NCBI GenBank assembly: GCA_951799425.1
Contig: OX637394.1
Span: 13,711,001-13,775,000, forward strand
DNA: 64,000 nt
Direction of reading: 5' to 3'
Origin: Ilex aquifolium
Lineage: Eukaryota; Streptophyta; Magnoliopsida; Aquifoliales; Aquifoliaceae
The notes beneath the pieces are model-generated. The model did no database searches. It was not told the DNA's origin and saw only the letters and a list, made by a program, of their open reading frames with translations. The position numbers and the translations under genes are program-made. Shown in pieces: positions 1 to 12,304 of the stretch (within the stretch, counting starts at the first letter, position 1; each line of letters opens with the position of its first letter).

Positions 1-4
1 AGCA

Positions 5-2447
5 ATGGCTATGGTTGTGGGAGTTCTGGGTTGGGTTTATGTTGCAATTAAGCCGCCTCCTCCCAAAGTTTGTGGTTCACCAGGTGGTCCTCCTGTTACT
101 TCACCAAGAGTCAAACTCAGTGACGGGAGGCATTTGGCATACAAGGTGACTGGGGTCAGCAAGGAAGAGGCCAAGTACAAGATCATCATCATTCATGGCT
201 TTGATAGCTCCAAAGACTTCAGTTTACCTGTTTCTCAAGTATGCTTGATGTCTCTATTTAACTTTCACTGTACATTTTTATTTTGCTTTGAAATTGTGGC
301 TGGATTTCTATGCACATATCACTGCAATGGGACAAAAACATGAGGTTCTTAATCAGTAACTACCCAGAATGCACATTTACTAGCATTTAAATATGTATTT
401 AGGAAATAGCCAAATCAAAATGGTATGTGTCAAGTTGATGAGGTTTTGGGTGCGAACAACAGACCCAGATTTAGCATCCTGGACCCCGAGACTTGGGATT
501 CTTTTTACAAAGACGGGGAGAAATCCCTGTGGTAATCATTAAATATATGATATAAATATTTACACCAAATTTTAGTGCTCCTGATTTGCAGAGGCAAACC
601 TTCAGAAAAACCTACTTAAATTATGGATCTTCTGAATGCGGATCCTGTGAATCCTATATTATAATTAGTCTATTCTGGATTGGCTCCCTAGTTTGAATTT
701 TGGCTTTGCTGCCCTGCAGTCCTTTGGTTGATATAGCAAGGGAACATTGGATGGGTTTGTCATAATGGTATGGGACTATTGTAAGTCAGTTGATGTTTGG
801 TTTTTTATTTCACTTTTTCTTTGTGCATCTCGTTTTATCCCTTTTTAAATAAGTATAATGTATATTGTATTAAAACATAATACAGATGCAGATGCATGTG
901 AGATGTTGAAGCATGTCAGGCCGCAAAACAGATGCATATTCTTTTATGTAATACAAATGTGGTAACTGTTGATTGTAAGTTCAACAAATAGAGTTTTATT
1001 TCTCAAAAAGGATGTCCAACACCTCACTATGTTTGGAAAATGTTCCAGATATGATGTTTATTGTGCTTATTGTACGATAATTTTTCCCAATTTTCTAATC
1101 TAAAGGTAGGATTGCTCTAATATGGCTCTCTAAAAACTCTGTTTTTCAATTCCAGGAATTTGTGGAGGAGCTTCAGATTTGTTTCCTATCATTTGACCGA
1201 GCAGGGTATGGGGAAAGTGATCCGCATCCAACACGCTCAGTGAAGAGTGAGGCATTTGACATTCAAGAACTAGCTGACCAGTTGCAGATTGGTTCCAAGT
1301 TTTACGTGCTTGGTGTCTCAATGGGAGCATACCCTGTTTGGAGTTGCCTAAAATATATTCCACACAGGCATACTATTTCATTTAGTGGTTTCATATTTTC
1401 TCTTCCATTCAATGTCAAATGCTTAGTTCTCATTTAGATTTAGTACGCAGATTGTCTGGAGCTTCACTTGTGGTTCCATTTGTCAACTATTGGTGGCCCT
1501 GTTTCCCTGCTAGTTTATCTAAAGAAGCCTTCAAAAAACTTGTTGGGTCAGACCAGTGGGCATTTCGGGTTGCACATTACACCCCTTGGCTATTTAACTG
1601 GTGGATGACTCAAAAATGGTTCCCTTCTTTAAGTATGATGGCAGGGAACATGGCTATTTTCAGCAGCCAAGATTTGGAGATCATAAAGAAGTTATCGGAA
1701 ACCCCAAGTGTTGGTCAGGTAAATTGCCTCACCCTCTAAGTTGTTGTTTTTGTTTTCAATATCTGTTTAAAATTCTATGTGCAGTGCTGCCGAGAAAGGA
1801 TATTTTAATTTTTGGGCAAACTTCATTTTACCCCCTGTGGTATACCGTATACCCCAAATGCATTTTAGAGACCTCCACATAACTCTCCCATGCTTAATGG
1901 ACTAAAGTGCAGTCCTTACTCTGTTAACAGAAAAAGTAAAATGACATTAATACCCTTCCCTCTGTCTTCTTCTTTAGTAGACTCCCTACAACCTCCCTCC
2001 GGCAAAGCACTGAGGCCATTCTTGTGGCATGAATGCAATGCTTTCAGCCCAAAGTTAAAGGAAAAATTTTCAAATCAAATTATGAGGTCAAAATCTATTA
2101 GCAAAAACGAATGAAATCAAAATTAAAATTTGAAAAATCAAAATCAGAACATCACCGTCGGCGCCAAGTCCTTCTCTGCACCGTTATTGCGCCTCCACCA
2201 CTATTCCTCCATTAATATTAGTCTACAAAGATGGTCGAGTTCAAAGACTGATGGGTAACGATTTGGTGGGTTTTTGTTGGACTTTGGTCAGTTGCCTTTG
2301 AGAAAGGGACGGTGCTGTGTGTATGTGCCTGCCTGCCTGCGTGTGCTCGGTGTGTGTGTGTGGGTCGCCAGAGTATAGGGGGGTGACTGAGAGAGATCGA
2401 CAAAGGGACTGAGAGAGAGAGCTAGCAGATGATGATGGTTTTTAGGC

Positions 2448-2478
<31 letters not shown>

Positions 2479-3338
2479 GGTGCAGGCGATGATTTTTTTT
2501 TTTTTGGGTCAGCTGGGGATGATAGTTTGGTCATTTAAAAATATGTTTTTAAGGCAAACTCTTAATTTAAGAGCGTGAGGAGCACTGCATTTGGGGTATA
2601 CCACATGGGGTAAAGTGACGTTTGCCCTTAATTTTTTACACGATTTATACAACAATTGAATAAAGTTCCATAGGTATTGTTGCCTGAAGAGGACATATTA
2701 GTATTTTTCCCAGATCAGTTATACATATTTTTCTCTTAATCCTGCTAGGCACGTAAACGTATTCAGATAGATGTGTTATCGAGTTATGCGCCATAAACAT
2801 ATTACAGAAATCCTCCGCAGAAACCTTTTGATGGGAGTGGGGAGTTATTAAGAACACAGTCCTTGCTTTGGCACTAGTTGTCTGAAAATATTGAAAATAT
2901 GTTCAGACAAATTTGCTTCTGTAAAATACCACATCTTTACAAGTTAAGACGTAAAGCTCATATGTGAGGAGGTGAGATATGGTGTTATTTTTTGTGAGAG
3001 CAAATCAATCTACCACTGATAATTCTCGGGATATTTTCTGTTTTCAGGAAAAGATACGACAACAAGGTGCTCACGAATCTCTGCATCGAGACATAATTGC
3101 TGGTTACGGAAAATGGGAATTTGATCCCATGGATGTAACCAATCCTTTCCCTAACAATGAAGGCTCCATTCACATTTGGCAAGGCGGCGAAGACAAAATT
3201 ATTCCATCTTCACTAAACCGTTATATTTCGCAAAAGCTTCCATGGATTCGATATCATGAGGTTCCTGATGTTGGGCATTTCTTATTATATGACAGCAGCT
3301 TATGTGAAAACGTCTTGAGGGAACTTCTGCTTGGTTGA
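5..3338 (+). CDS. alpha/beta-hydrolase paralogue 1 (4 exons; 5' end may lie outside the window)
   Basis: Exons are 5-238, 1156-1367, 1451-1718 and 3048-3338, giving 334 aa from the first ATG seen. The fold markers are all visible: an oxyanion-hole IIHGF near residue 60, the nucleophile elbow GVSMG in exon 2, an acid in WQGGED and the catalytic His in DVGHF of exon 4. Members are predicted serine hydrolases (esterase/lipase-like) of unknown substrate in plants. The N-terminus is a hydrophobic stretch followed by a Pro-rich KPPPPK, so a membrane anchor is likely. Intron 2 (1368-1450) has GC-AG ends, as in both paralogues downstream. Intron 3 carries a Mutator-type insertion. The first bases match codons that are internal in paralogue 2, where the start is seven codons further upstream, so the true start may be cut off by the window edge. 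The family is sure; the substrate is unknown. Confidence 0.9.
1814..2627. mobile_element. non-autonomous Mutator-like (MULE) TIR element in hydrolase intron 3
   Basis: The ends form terminal inverted repeats of about 42 bp starting GGGCAAAC, rich in TACCCC and GGTATACC blocks. They are flanked by a perfect 9-bp target duplication TTAATTTTT (1805-1813 and 2628-2636), which is the Mutator-superfamily hallmark. There is no transposase. The interior contains GA and T microsatellites and no convincing gene. It lies wholly within intron 3 (1719-3047) of the first hydrolase and accounts for most of that intron's length. Confidence 0.85.
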
Positions 3339-3648
3339 AATCCATTACTGGTTATGGCTTAAGGGTATAGTTTTGTAATGGCAGTTTTAACTGATGAAAC
3401 TGCATAATGTCCCAGGCGACATCTATCACTTGTAAACTGTTTCAGCATCTCTGTGTATTTGTGTGTGTATGTGAATACATGACAACGCATGAATGTATTT
3501 TTCAGAAGAAAAAAACATAGTAGAACTGGTTCCCTGATGCTATGAAGTTGTGGATAATGTTAAAGTTTGTTTTGATTATGGTTTCAGAGATTACTCATCC
3601 AATGTTAAACATAGTAACCGCCTTGTCCTAGTGGCAGAGGTTTTTCTT

Positions 3649-3670
3649 GGGGGGGGGGGGGGGGGGGGGG
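3649..3670. repeat. poly(G) tract of 22 nt
   Basis: An uninterrupted G run in the 3' flank of hydrolase 1. The stretch 3339-4086 around it holds the presumed 3' UTR of the hydrolase and otherwise nothing I can recognise. Confidence 0.9.
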
Positions 3671-4086
3671 TGGGTGTGATGAGACAAAATTCATATGCAT
3701 CCTATGGGAATTATTCGTTAAATTTTCAATTTTATTAATTTCAGTCATTCAACTGCAAGTAAACTAATTTTTTTTTTTTTTTATTCTTCTGAAAAAAAAA
3801 CTAAATTCAAGTCAAGCTGTTGAATTAAAGACTTTGATGCAGAAGAGTAGACAGAAAATACAAAGCGGGACATCACAAAAAATATAATGGAGCTGCAGGC
3901 TAGCACGTCGGACCGCAATTTAGGCCCTCAATTTGTGCAAAAAGCAGGACACCCTGCCGTGGCCTGATGCATTTCCAAGCAACGGGCACATGGGGAGACT
4001 TAATTTAGGGGAGGATTTAGCGGTACAAAAATTTGGACTTAAGTAAATTAAATTATATTAAACTTATTTGGCCTTAAATGCATTTT

Positions 4087-4280
4087 TCTGAACTCTCTCT
4101 CTCCATTACTCTCTCACTCTCTCTTCCCTATTTTCTCTCTATCCCTCTCTCTCACATTGAAAATTTAATTTTTTTCAAATATGTAAAGATTTGATTTAAT
4201 TTTTTCATCTATCTCCTCTCTCTCTCTCTCGCTCTCTCCCTCCCTCTCTCTCACTTTCCCCATATTTTCTCTCATCGTTA
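4087..4280. repeat. CT-rich low-complexity block
   Basis: Two CT-rich bursts are separated by an AT-rich spacer. The reverse-complement composition (GA-rich) recurs at 24560-24750 next to sequence related to the neighbouring inverted repeat, so the two blocks probably belong to one repeat family. Confidence 0.6.
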
Positions 4281-4374
4281 CTCTTTCTTTTCTTATATCA
4301 ATGTTACAACAATACAAGTACACCAATCATTTATAGTAATTAGTTATAATTACTGTATAATACACAAAACAGTT

Positions 4375-4712
4375 ACTTATGTGTTCTTATAAATCAAACA
4401 GTTACACTAAACAATTATACGAAATTAGAACACCAACCCAATTTGTTATTCAGTTGTTTACATAAACCAAATAATTACACCATTTAGTATCACGATATAG
4501 TTACACCAATTGTATACAGTAAATTGAGTTTATCATTACACAAAAGACTATATCATTATATCAAATTTGATGTATATAATTGATGTAATCATGTCGTGAT
4601 ACTAAATGGTACAACTCTTTGGTTTATGTAAACAATTGAATGACAAATTGAGTTGCTGTCATAATTTTGTGTAATTGGTTGGTGTAAGTGTTTGGTTTAT
4701 TAGAACATATGT
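4375..4712. repeat. long inverted repeat (foldback) with arms of about 135 bp
   Basis: The left arm 4375-4511 and right arm 4578-4712 are reverse complements at roughly 75-85 percent identity, with a 66-bp loop. A good core is TTTACATAAACCAAA in the left arm against TTTGGTTTATGTAAAC in the right. A related single-orientation sequence with recurring GTAACTATTTGGT-like words occurs at 24040-24520. A LINE inserted about 30 bp beyond the right arm. Confidence 0.75.
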
Positions 4713-4745
4713 ATATAATCAGCTTCCTTAATTTCTCTCCCCTTC

Positions 4746-6959
4746 AGTGGTTTACCCCCAAAGGGGTATCCGACAAGGGGACCCAATTTCACCTTATCTC
4801 TTTATTTTGGTGGCAGATGTGTTGTCTATGTTGCTACAAAAGGGAATGGAAGAGCACAGATTCTTGAGAGTTAAAGTTCGCAGAAGGAGTCTAGTTGTTT
4901 CTCATCTCCTGTTTGCAGATGATTCTCTGTTTTTTATTAAGGCAAAGGAGTAGGGTGTAAGTAATTTGCTAAGAATCCTTGGGAAGTATTGTATGGCTTC
5001 AGGACAGTGTATGAACTACCAGAAATTAGGCATTTTTTTCTCAACAAATACAACAATGGAACAAAGAACCCACCTCAACAATCTCCTGGGTTTGCAACCA
5101 CTGTCTCTTGAGTCAAGATATTTGGGGCTCCTTGTTTTTTGGGTAAGATCAAAGAATGAGATCTTTGGCTATTTATTAGAGCGTGTTCTTAAAAAGATAT
5201 AGGGATGAAAAGGTTTATTGTTAAACACAAGGGCGAAAGGAAATATTTATTAAAGCGGTGATTCAAGGAATTCCAACCTATGCTATGTCCGTTCTTATAT
5301 TCCCAAAGAATTTCTGTGACAAATTGGATAGGTATGTAAGAAACTTCTGGTGGGGTAATGGAGGGAAGAAGCGTGGGATTAATTGGAAAAAATGGGAAAA
5401 GATGGTTGAGTCAAAGGCGAGTGGGGTATGGGCTTTAGAGACTTCAACTTCTTTAATCAAGCCTTTTTTGCGAAACAAGGATGGAGGATCCTCCAAAATT
5501 CAAATTCCTACTGGGTCAAGTTTCTCAAGTCTATCTACTTTCCGGAGTGTGACTTTATGATGGCAAAGAAGGGCGCAAGCCCTTCCTGGGTATGGAGCAG
5601 CTTAATGAAGGGGAGAGAGCTGCTGGACAAAGTGCTGATATGGCAAGTTATGGAGTGTAATGAGATCAGAATTTGGGATGACAGTGGATACCCCTTCTAC
5701 TAAAGGCAGCTCATCGTTCAAGTATTCAAAGTGTGGAATACAGATTTGCTGAAAGAACTTTTCAACGAAGAAGAGAGCAAAGCCATCTCGGCTATCCCAA
5801 TCCCAAAAGCAATAGGATCGACAGAAGAGTATGGCAACCAAGCACCAATGGAATTTATACAGTCAGATCGGGATACTCATTGGCGATTAGTCTAAAAAAT
5901 CCCAGCAATATAGAAGCTAGCTCATCATTCTTACCTTATCCAAAACTCTGGCATGTCATTTGGCATATGAAGGCTCTCCCAAAGGTAAGACATTTCTTGT
6001 GGAAAGTACGTAATAATGCATTGGCTTCTTCGGAAAACTTGTTCCAAAAAAGATGTGCAGAATCTCCATGGTGTCAAATTTGCAGAGATAGGGTGGAATC
6101 CATTGAACGTATGCTGTTTGGATGTGAATGGACAAAAAATGTGTGGTTTGGTTTAGAATTTGGATTCAGATTTGATAAGGAATTGAATGAGACAACTATG
6201 CAGTGGGCCCCTTCACTCCTGGAAACTATCAGCGACACAATCTGTTCATTAGAGATCATGGGCAAAGTCGCGAAAACAGCTTGGACAAATTGGAAAAGGA
6301 GGAATCAAATGGTTTTCAATCAAGAAGAACCTAATGCTCTGGCCATAATTTTAAAAGCTAAGCAACTGTGGAGCGAGGTAATCTCAGTTGAAAAAAGGGC
6401 AAAATGGAGTTATTCAGTTATCCCAAACACGTCAGAAACTCTTACCACCCATAGGTACCAAGGCCTCAAAATCAGTTGTGATGGGGCTTACAAAGACGGA
6501 AGGGCTGCTATAGGTATTGTTTTAAGGGACACAAATGAAAGGTTTTTGAATGGAATTGGAAAAAGAATCCCAGCTGTTTCAAGCCTTTATGCAGAAGCTG
6601 CAGCAGTTAGACAAGCTTGTCTGCTTGCAAATGCTTCACAGCTACAACACATCAGGATTGAGAGCGATAGCCTGGAAATGATCAAGCTCAGCTCAATTGA
6701 AGGGGTCCCTCCTTGGGAAATCAGTGCCTTTGTGGAGAATATTAGATTTTTTGCTAGACACCTAAATATTAGGTTTTTACACAAGCCAAGAACCCTTAAT
6801 AGGGCAGCTCATTGGATGGCAGCAGCGGCGTTGTCCGATTCTCTTGCAGTGAATTGGGTCAGTTGCCCCCTGTTGAGTTTAAGGCTTTATTTTCCTCTGA
6901 TTGTAACCAACATTTTTCTGCTTAAATAAATTTACAATCTGCTTGATAAAAAAAAAAAA
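4746..6959 (+). mobile_element. 5'-truncated L1-type LINE with poly(A) and target-site duplication
   Basis: The element begins within the reverse transcriptase. It retains the RQGDP block and the catalytic FADD motif (about 4750-4950), then thumb/connection sequence in several frames, then an open zf-RVT plus RNase H region, and ends in a 12-nt A tail. A 12-bp target duplication with one mismatch (TCTCTCCCC then T/C then TC) flanks it at 4734-4745 and 6960-6971, the expected outcome of target-primed reverse transcription. The RT part has a stop at about 4951, another near 5200 and a frame change near 5430, so it cannot move itself. Confidence 0.9.
5733..6929 (+). CDS. LINE ORF2 C-terminal part: zf-RVT and RNase H domains (398-aa open frame)
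   Basis: This is the longest open frame in the window. Residues of about 70-140 form the zinc-binding reverse-transcriptase-associated region, with WHVIWHMKALPKVRHFLWKV followed by CQIC and a later FGCEW. From about residue 248 an RNase H domain of the RVT_3 type follows, with SCDGAY, YAEAAAV, IESDS and NRAAHWMA supplying the usual acidic and His positions. The frame is unbroken to its stop just before the A tail, in contrast to the decayed RT upstream. It is a transposon remnant rather than a host gene; no host promoter or intron is seen. Confidence 0.85.
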   Translation: MEYRFAERTFQRRREQSHLGYPNPKSNRIDRRVWQPSTNGIYTVRSGYSLAISLKNPSNIEASSSFLPYPKLWHVIWHMKALPKVRHFLWKVRNNALASSENLFQKRCAESPWCQICRDRVESIERMLFGCEWTKNVWFGLEFGFRFDKELNETTMQWAPSLLETISDTICSLEIMGKVAKTAWTNWKRRNQMVFNQEEPNALAIILKAKQLWSEVISVEKRAKWSYSVIPNTSETLTTHRYQGLKISCDGAYKDGRAAIGIVLRDTNERFLNGIGKRIPAVSSLYAEAAAVRQACLLANASQLQHIRIESDSLEMIKLSSIEGVPPWEISAFVENIRFFARHLNIRFLHKPRTLNRAAHWMAAAALSDSLAVNWVSCPLLSLRLYFPLIVTNIFLLK

Positions 6960-6971
6960 TCTCTCCCCCTC

Positions 6972-8104
6972 TACCATGCTAGTGCAGTAGTGGATCTCAC
7001 TCTAGATTTCGACATTCTGAAACTAATAATTTTCTTGAATGTACTAAACATCATAATCAAAGGAAATATAACAAAAAATATGGATCAAATATTGTTCCAC
7101 TAAAAAGATACTCACAATCCGCAAAACTCAACTCACCTTGAAACTCAAATCAACCTCATATATCAAAATAATAAATATCCACATAAGCAACAAGACAAAC
7201 AACAACATTTAAGCAATGTTAAACTATCTACAACGTTCAAGCAATGTCAAGCTATCTCATAACAATTACGTAATGTCAAAATCAACAACATGTAAGCTAT
7301 GTCAAGCTATCAATAACCCGGAATAATGGATAATACTCAAATCACAAACTTTTCATAAAGCACATTTGATCCATAATTTAAGCAACTCAACTCAAATCAA
7401 TTCGGCAAAATTGATTTCTCACATACAAGAAAATAAACTTAATATCATATACTTTAATTTTTAATTATTATGAAACAATACATTTTACCTTTACCACTGA
7501 CAGATACCCCTCCTTACTTTATGGTCGATCCTTAGGTGTAACTGAGTTAGTAGTCTCCGACCCTAACAATTAGCATAGATACGAATGCAAACGAATATCG
7601 ATCCAAAAATAATATAGTGACTGCGAGTAAATGCATATGAACATGTATTTGATGCTCTACTTTGGTTGTATATGATAACCATACTTAGACTTCGTCAATC
7701 TTTTCAAATGAGTATATCTTGTTCACATTTAGGAATCACTCTAAGTCACTCAAATATTTCTTATAGTATTAAAATAATACTATACACCTAAAATGTGCTT
7801 ATTACCCTTAAACTAAATGTTCCAATAGACTTTGCTTAAAACCATTACAGTCATTGATTGTAATAATTATGGTATTATGCTAATTTTTAACATTAATGTT
7901 TACTCTGTTATCAATGATATACAACTTATAAAACACGTATTCGATCATATGTTTCAATTCTAACTACCGTAATCACACTACCAATTTTTAACTATTGTTT
8001 TTCAGTTCTTAAGGAATCTATTTCAGCTTCTATATAAAAATTCATGCATAAAACATTAATTTACACCTTGAATTTTAACATTTAGATTTACCCACTTATT
8101 TTTA
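6972..8104. other. AT-rich intergenic stretch, no gene seen
   Basis: No long frame, splice-compatible coding stretch or RNA gene is visible. A loose, degenerate repetition of AAGCAATGT and CAAGCTATC words occurs at about 7210-7310. Confidence 0.6.
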
Positions 8105-8411
8105 CTAGTTTATGCACATGTACGTTGCACGTGAATAATTTTAAATTATAATTATATTTTTTTTTGTTGGGATACGATTTTCTATACTAATATAGTCAAC
8201 AACGTTTTTGTAGGTACTATTATTTTAAATTTTTTCTTGGAGTTTTAGCGATTGAATTATGTAGTTCTAATTGCATTGTTGAATAACAATTTAGCTTTTA
8301 ATATTCATTTATGAGTTCTTTAACTCGTAATATTGTTTAAAAGAATGACCTTACACAAGATACTTCACAACAACTGCCTTATAAAGTGAAAACTGAGAAT
8401 GAAACACCAAG

Positions 8412-9211
8412 GGCGTGTTTGGTTTGTGTTTCGAAAACTGTTTTTTGTTTTCAAAATTTCAAAAACACCCAAAACCTGTTTGTTTAGCTTTTTTGTTCTC
8501 CAAATTTTAGAAAATTTTGAGAATTGAGTCAAAGAAACAGAAAATAAGTCTAGCTTATTTTCGGAGTTTTCTTTGAAAATTTTGAAAACAAGGAGAACAA
8601 TTTTGGACTTTAATGAGATCTGCCCTTCGAGTCTCCTTAGGAGCAAATTTCTTCATTCTTTTTTTTTTTTTTACTTCTTCCTCTCTCTCATAATATATAA
8701 TATACATATATATAATAGATATTATAATATAATATATTATATAATATTCTATTATATTATATATTATATTATATAATATTATTAAAATTCGTATATAAAT
8801 ATATATATATATAAATTGGTATATATATGTATATATATATCTACGAATTTATATATAAGAATTTATAAATATATAACTATAATATAATAGAATATTATAA
8901 TATATAATATAATATAATAGAATATTATAATATAATATATTTTAAAGTTTGGTTTATTGAATTTTTTTTTTATGAAATTATCAATCTAAAAATAACTTTC
9001 TTATATTTTTTTATTAATGTTTGAATTACTGTTCAAACATATATTTAGGCTGTCCAAACAGGTTTTACTATTTTCTGTTCTGTAAAATTGTTTTTGAAAT
9101 CATCTAACCAAACAAGTTTTTTATCTCAAAAAATATCAAAACCATTTTCTTAAAACTCTTCTCAAAAACTGTTTTCGGATACCTGTTTTTGAAATGCAAA
9201 CCAAACAGGCC
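8412..9211. mobile_element. non-autonomous TIR DNA transposon with AT-rich core
   Basis: The ends are inverted repeats of about 30 bp with the core TGTTTGGTTTG followed by TTTC and AAAAC blocks, typical of hAT or PIF-type plant elements. A CCAAG direct repeat sits at both borders (8407-8411 and 9212-9216), too short to decide the superfamily. Sub-terminal GTTTT/AAAAC words also pair. The core 8695-8945 is almost pure TA-rich repeat. Confidence 0.7.
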
Positions 9212-9350
9212 CCAAGTTTCTTTTCTAGTGCTATGCATGAAATTTGTAGCTCATTGGGAAGCGTTCTTATAATATTTAGGACACAAAATCATTTATTTGA
9301 TAAACCAAGGGCACAAAAAAATATATATCAAGACTCATCTTAATGATTAC

Positions 9351-11795
9351 TGTAACACCCCGTATTTTCTTTTATATATATGTATATAGATATGTAGTAA
9401 ATAAAAGTTGTAAAAATTTTGAATATGTGTAATGATGTAAGAATGAACTCTATAGATTGTAATAGTAAGAGAAATGTTAGAGATGCATATTGATTTGAGT
9501 AGTTTGAGTTTCAAAGACGTTTAAACTTGGAAAGGGTGATTAGATGAATTTCTAAATATTTTTAGGTCAAAATAAGGTCTCCATTGAATCCGGGAGGTCG
9601 AAAAACATTGAGAGAGGTGATATGACTTGTATAAGAGGTTAGAAAGGATTCCGGAGTTAAAATACGCTTTAGAGTGAAGTTGGGTAAAAAGTATCTTGGA
9701 CACCTTCTAGTATTTTGGCCATAAATTTTTATTCTTAAGTCCAATTGATCTGAAATTTTTACAGTAGATAGTAGACATCTAGGGCTACAAAAGTGTCTCT
9801 AATGCAAATTTTCCAATTCGACCTATAAATGGGTCAAAAATGCGCTAGAAGTTCCAGTGAGCAAAACCTTCCGGAAGAACGACAAAAACCTTCCGGAAGG
9901 TTAGTGTAAAAATTCAAAAATTTCTGTTTCGCGAATGCCGGCTCTTCCTCCACTACAAATACATAATGTCTTCTCTTTTGCCCTCATTTTCACCACTCCA
10001 AACCCTAGAAACATTAGAGAGGAAGGAAAGAAGAGAAAAACACAAGATTTAGAGAGATTTACACCCTTTGAGAAATCAAAACCCTAGTTCTTCAAGCACA
10101 CCCATCTTCACCATCTTCACCATTTTATTCCATTCCTCACACCACTCTCACCCAAATCTCTTGAAACCCTAGGAGGAGGAAATTAAGAAGAAAAGGAAGG
10201 AGAACAAGAAGGTTTTGAAGGTTGGGTCTTGGATTTATAGCTTGGCTTAAAAGGTAGGGGTTTTCTTCCATTCTCTTACATTGAGGCTAGGTGGTATGTA
10301 TATATGTATGTGTTTGACTCCTAATAGTATGTATTTGCTATGGGTTCTTTGTCCCTTGATATTCTTGTAAAATTGATGGTGTTTTGAACAAAGTATGGTT
10401 GATGAGCCATACAAATTATAGCTCTTGAGAAAAAATGGATTTTTTTCCCTTAATCTTCACTAAAATTGGGTTTCGAAAACTATAGGGCTTTATGTTGGGT
10501 ATTAAAATGTTATTTTGGAGGATCTCTTGTATTTTAGTTTAAATTGTATATTGAGTATATTACTTGTGAAAATTGTGGACTTTTAGAATTTGCTTGTAGA
10601 TTGGAAATTTATGGATATGCTTGCTTTGTGAGATAAATGTTTGGTATTGTAATTTTTGTATGGTAGTTTGGGGGCAACATGGGTTATTTTAGACATATTA
10701 TCATGGAGTGGATAGACGTCTTCACACCCCTTGTGGGTATGAACTTATCCTACCACTATTACTCATTAGGTAGACGTCTTCGTACACCGTGCGAGTATGA
10801 ACTTTCCCCTACCACTCATATTAGGTAGACGTCTTTGTACGCCGTTCGGGTATGAACTTTCTCCTACCACTCGTAGTGGATAGACGTCTTCGTACGCCGT
10901 TCGGGTATGAACTTTATCCTACCACTATTACTTAAGGGTTTACAATGTGGGTGTTCGTGGGACATGCAATGTGGGTTATTGTTCATTCTACCAGAAGCGG
11001 TTTCTACAAGAGTCTTGGGGTAGTATGGGATGCCACAAGAACTTATTCGAAGCGGGTTATGGTGGAAGGGATTATTAATGGTGTATTGTGTTCATTTCTT
11101 CATTTCAATTACTGTTGCTATCTAAACTTGAGATCTGTTAAACTGTTCCTGTTTTCCTTCAAAAAGTATATATGATAATTGTGAAAATGAGACCAACCTA
11201 TTTTACATGTTTTCTAAACCTTGTTTGGGTTTGGGAGAAATTTTCTACAGAGCTTTGTGCTCACCCCCTGCCGCTAACATTTTCAGATTATATACTTGAG
11301 GAGGAGTTGGGAGTCGAGGAGCCCGCATATTGGGAGACTCCGATCGACGGGAGTGTAGATCCCGAGGTGGACATGTAGAGATATAGTTTCTTTTGTACTA
11401 GACTAGAGAGTTTATTTGGAGATCATGTAAAGTCTAGTATTTTGTTATTCCGCTGCAAGTGTACTTTAATTCTCTTGGAATGTAAATGCCATTGCTTGGC
11501 CTATTCTTTTGGGATTATAGTGTGGATATGATAGATGGTGAATGGAAATTTATTTTATGATGGATAAATGGACCCGGTGTGGTCAATAGTTATGCATATG
11601 TGGACCCGGTGTGGTCAATTGTAATATAATTGCACAGGTTGTGTTGTTGGGTAGAGCTTACCGTACAAAGGAGACTCTGCCCAAATTTTGTTAAATTTAA
11701 GAATTTTCCTTATTTATGGAATTATATTAGTTGCTCTCATGCTATGAATGGTTTTAGAATGTAATGCCGTCCAGGGTGGTATTTGGGGCGTTACA
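9351..11795 (+). mobile_element. solo LTR of an LTR retrotransposon (probably Ty3/gypsy)
   Basis: A 2445-bp unit begins TGTAACACCCC and ends GGGGCGTTACA, with a perfect 5-bp target duplication ATTAC at 9346-9350 and 11796-11800. There is no second copy and no gag/pol, so it looks like a solo LTR left by recombination; a large non-coding terminal-repeat element is the alternative. TGTAAC...GTTACA termini are common in plant gypsy LTRs. Treated as a fossil; the perfect target duplication argues against great age. Confidence 0.8.
10703..10933 (+). repeat. minisatellite of four 52-60-bp units inside the solo LTR
   Basis: Four units share the words TAGACGTCTT, GGGTATGAACTT and CCTACCACT. Units start near 10710, 10770, 10825 and 10880 and differ by small substitutions. 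Confidence 0.85.
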
Positions 11796-12304
11796 ATTAC
11801 AGTGACAAATGCATGGGTTTTTATGCTAGCCAAATAAAGCAATGAGCTTAACTTGTGCCAAATGCACATGAAATTATAGAAGAAAATTAACTAACCTCAT
11901 ACAAATCCAACATTTATTTATAAGTTGTATAGTACGGCTCATTCAAAATGCAACTGAATAACATCAACAAATGATAACTGTTCATCATCCTTTAAGAATA
12001 ACTATTAAGCAGACACTTATTTCAAGGTAAGCTGGAACAAACCACCTTAAAAGTCATTAAACAACATTTCTGATGATAGAAAACAATAAGAATGACCATT
12101 ACCAAGAGCTTCATTTTTGCAATTTTCTTATTTAATTAACCAAAGACAAATATTGCAAAAACGTGAAGACAACCCTCATATATGCTTTATGAAAATCCCA
12201 TAGAATTAATGACCCATAGAATACCTATTACAAACAAATTAAGATTTTGTCACCCTATTCAAATGGTAAACTAAATATTATCAAAATTAAGATTCGGTAC
12301 CTTA

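Noticed and set aside
1890-2403. Short frames inside hydrolase intron 3
   Set aside because: They fall inside the Mutator-type insertion and have no recognisable protein features.
10703-10933. Regularly spaced repeats, CRISPR-like at first sight
   Set aside because: It is a minisatellite inside an LTR; there is no repeat-spacer alternation.
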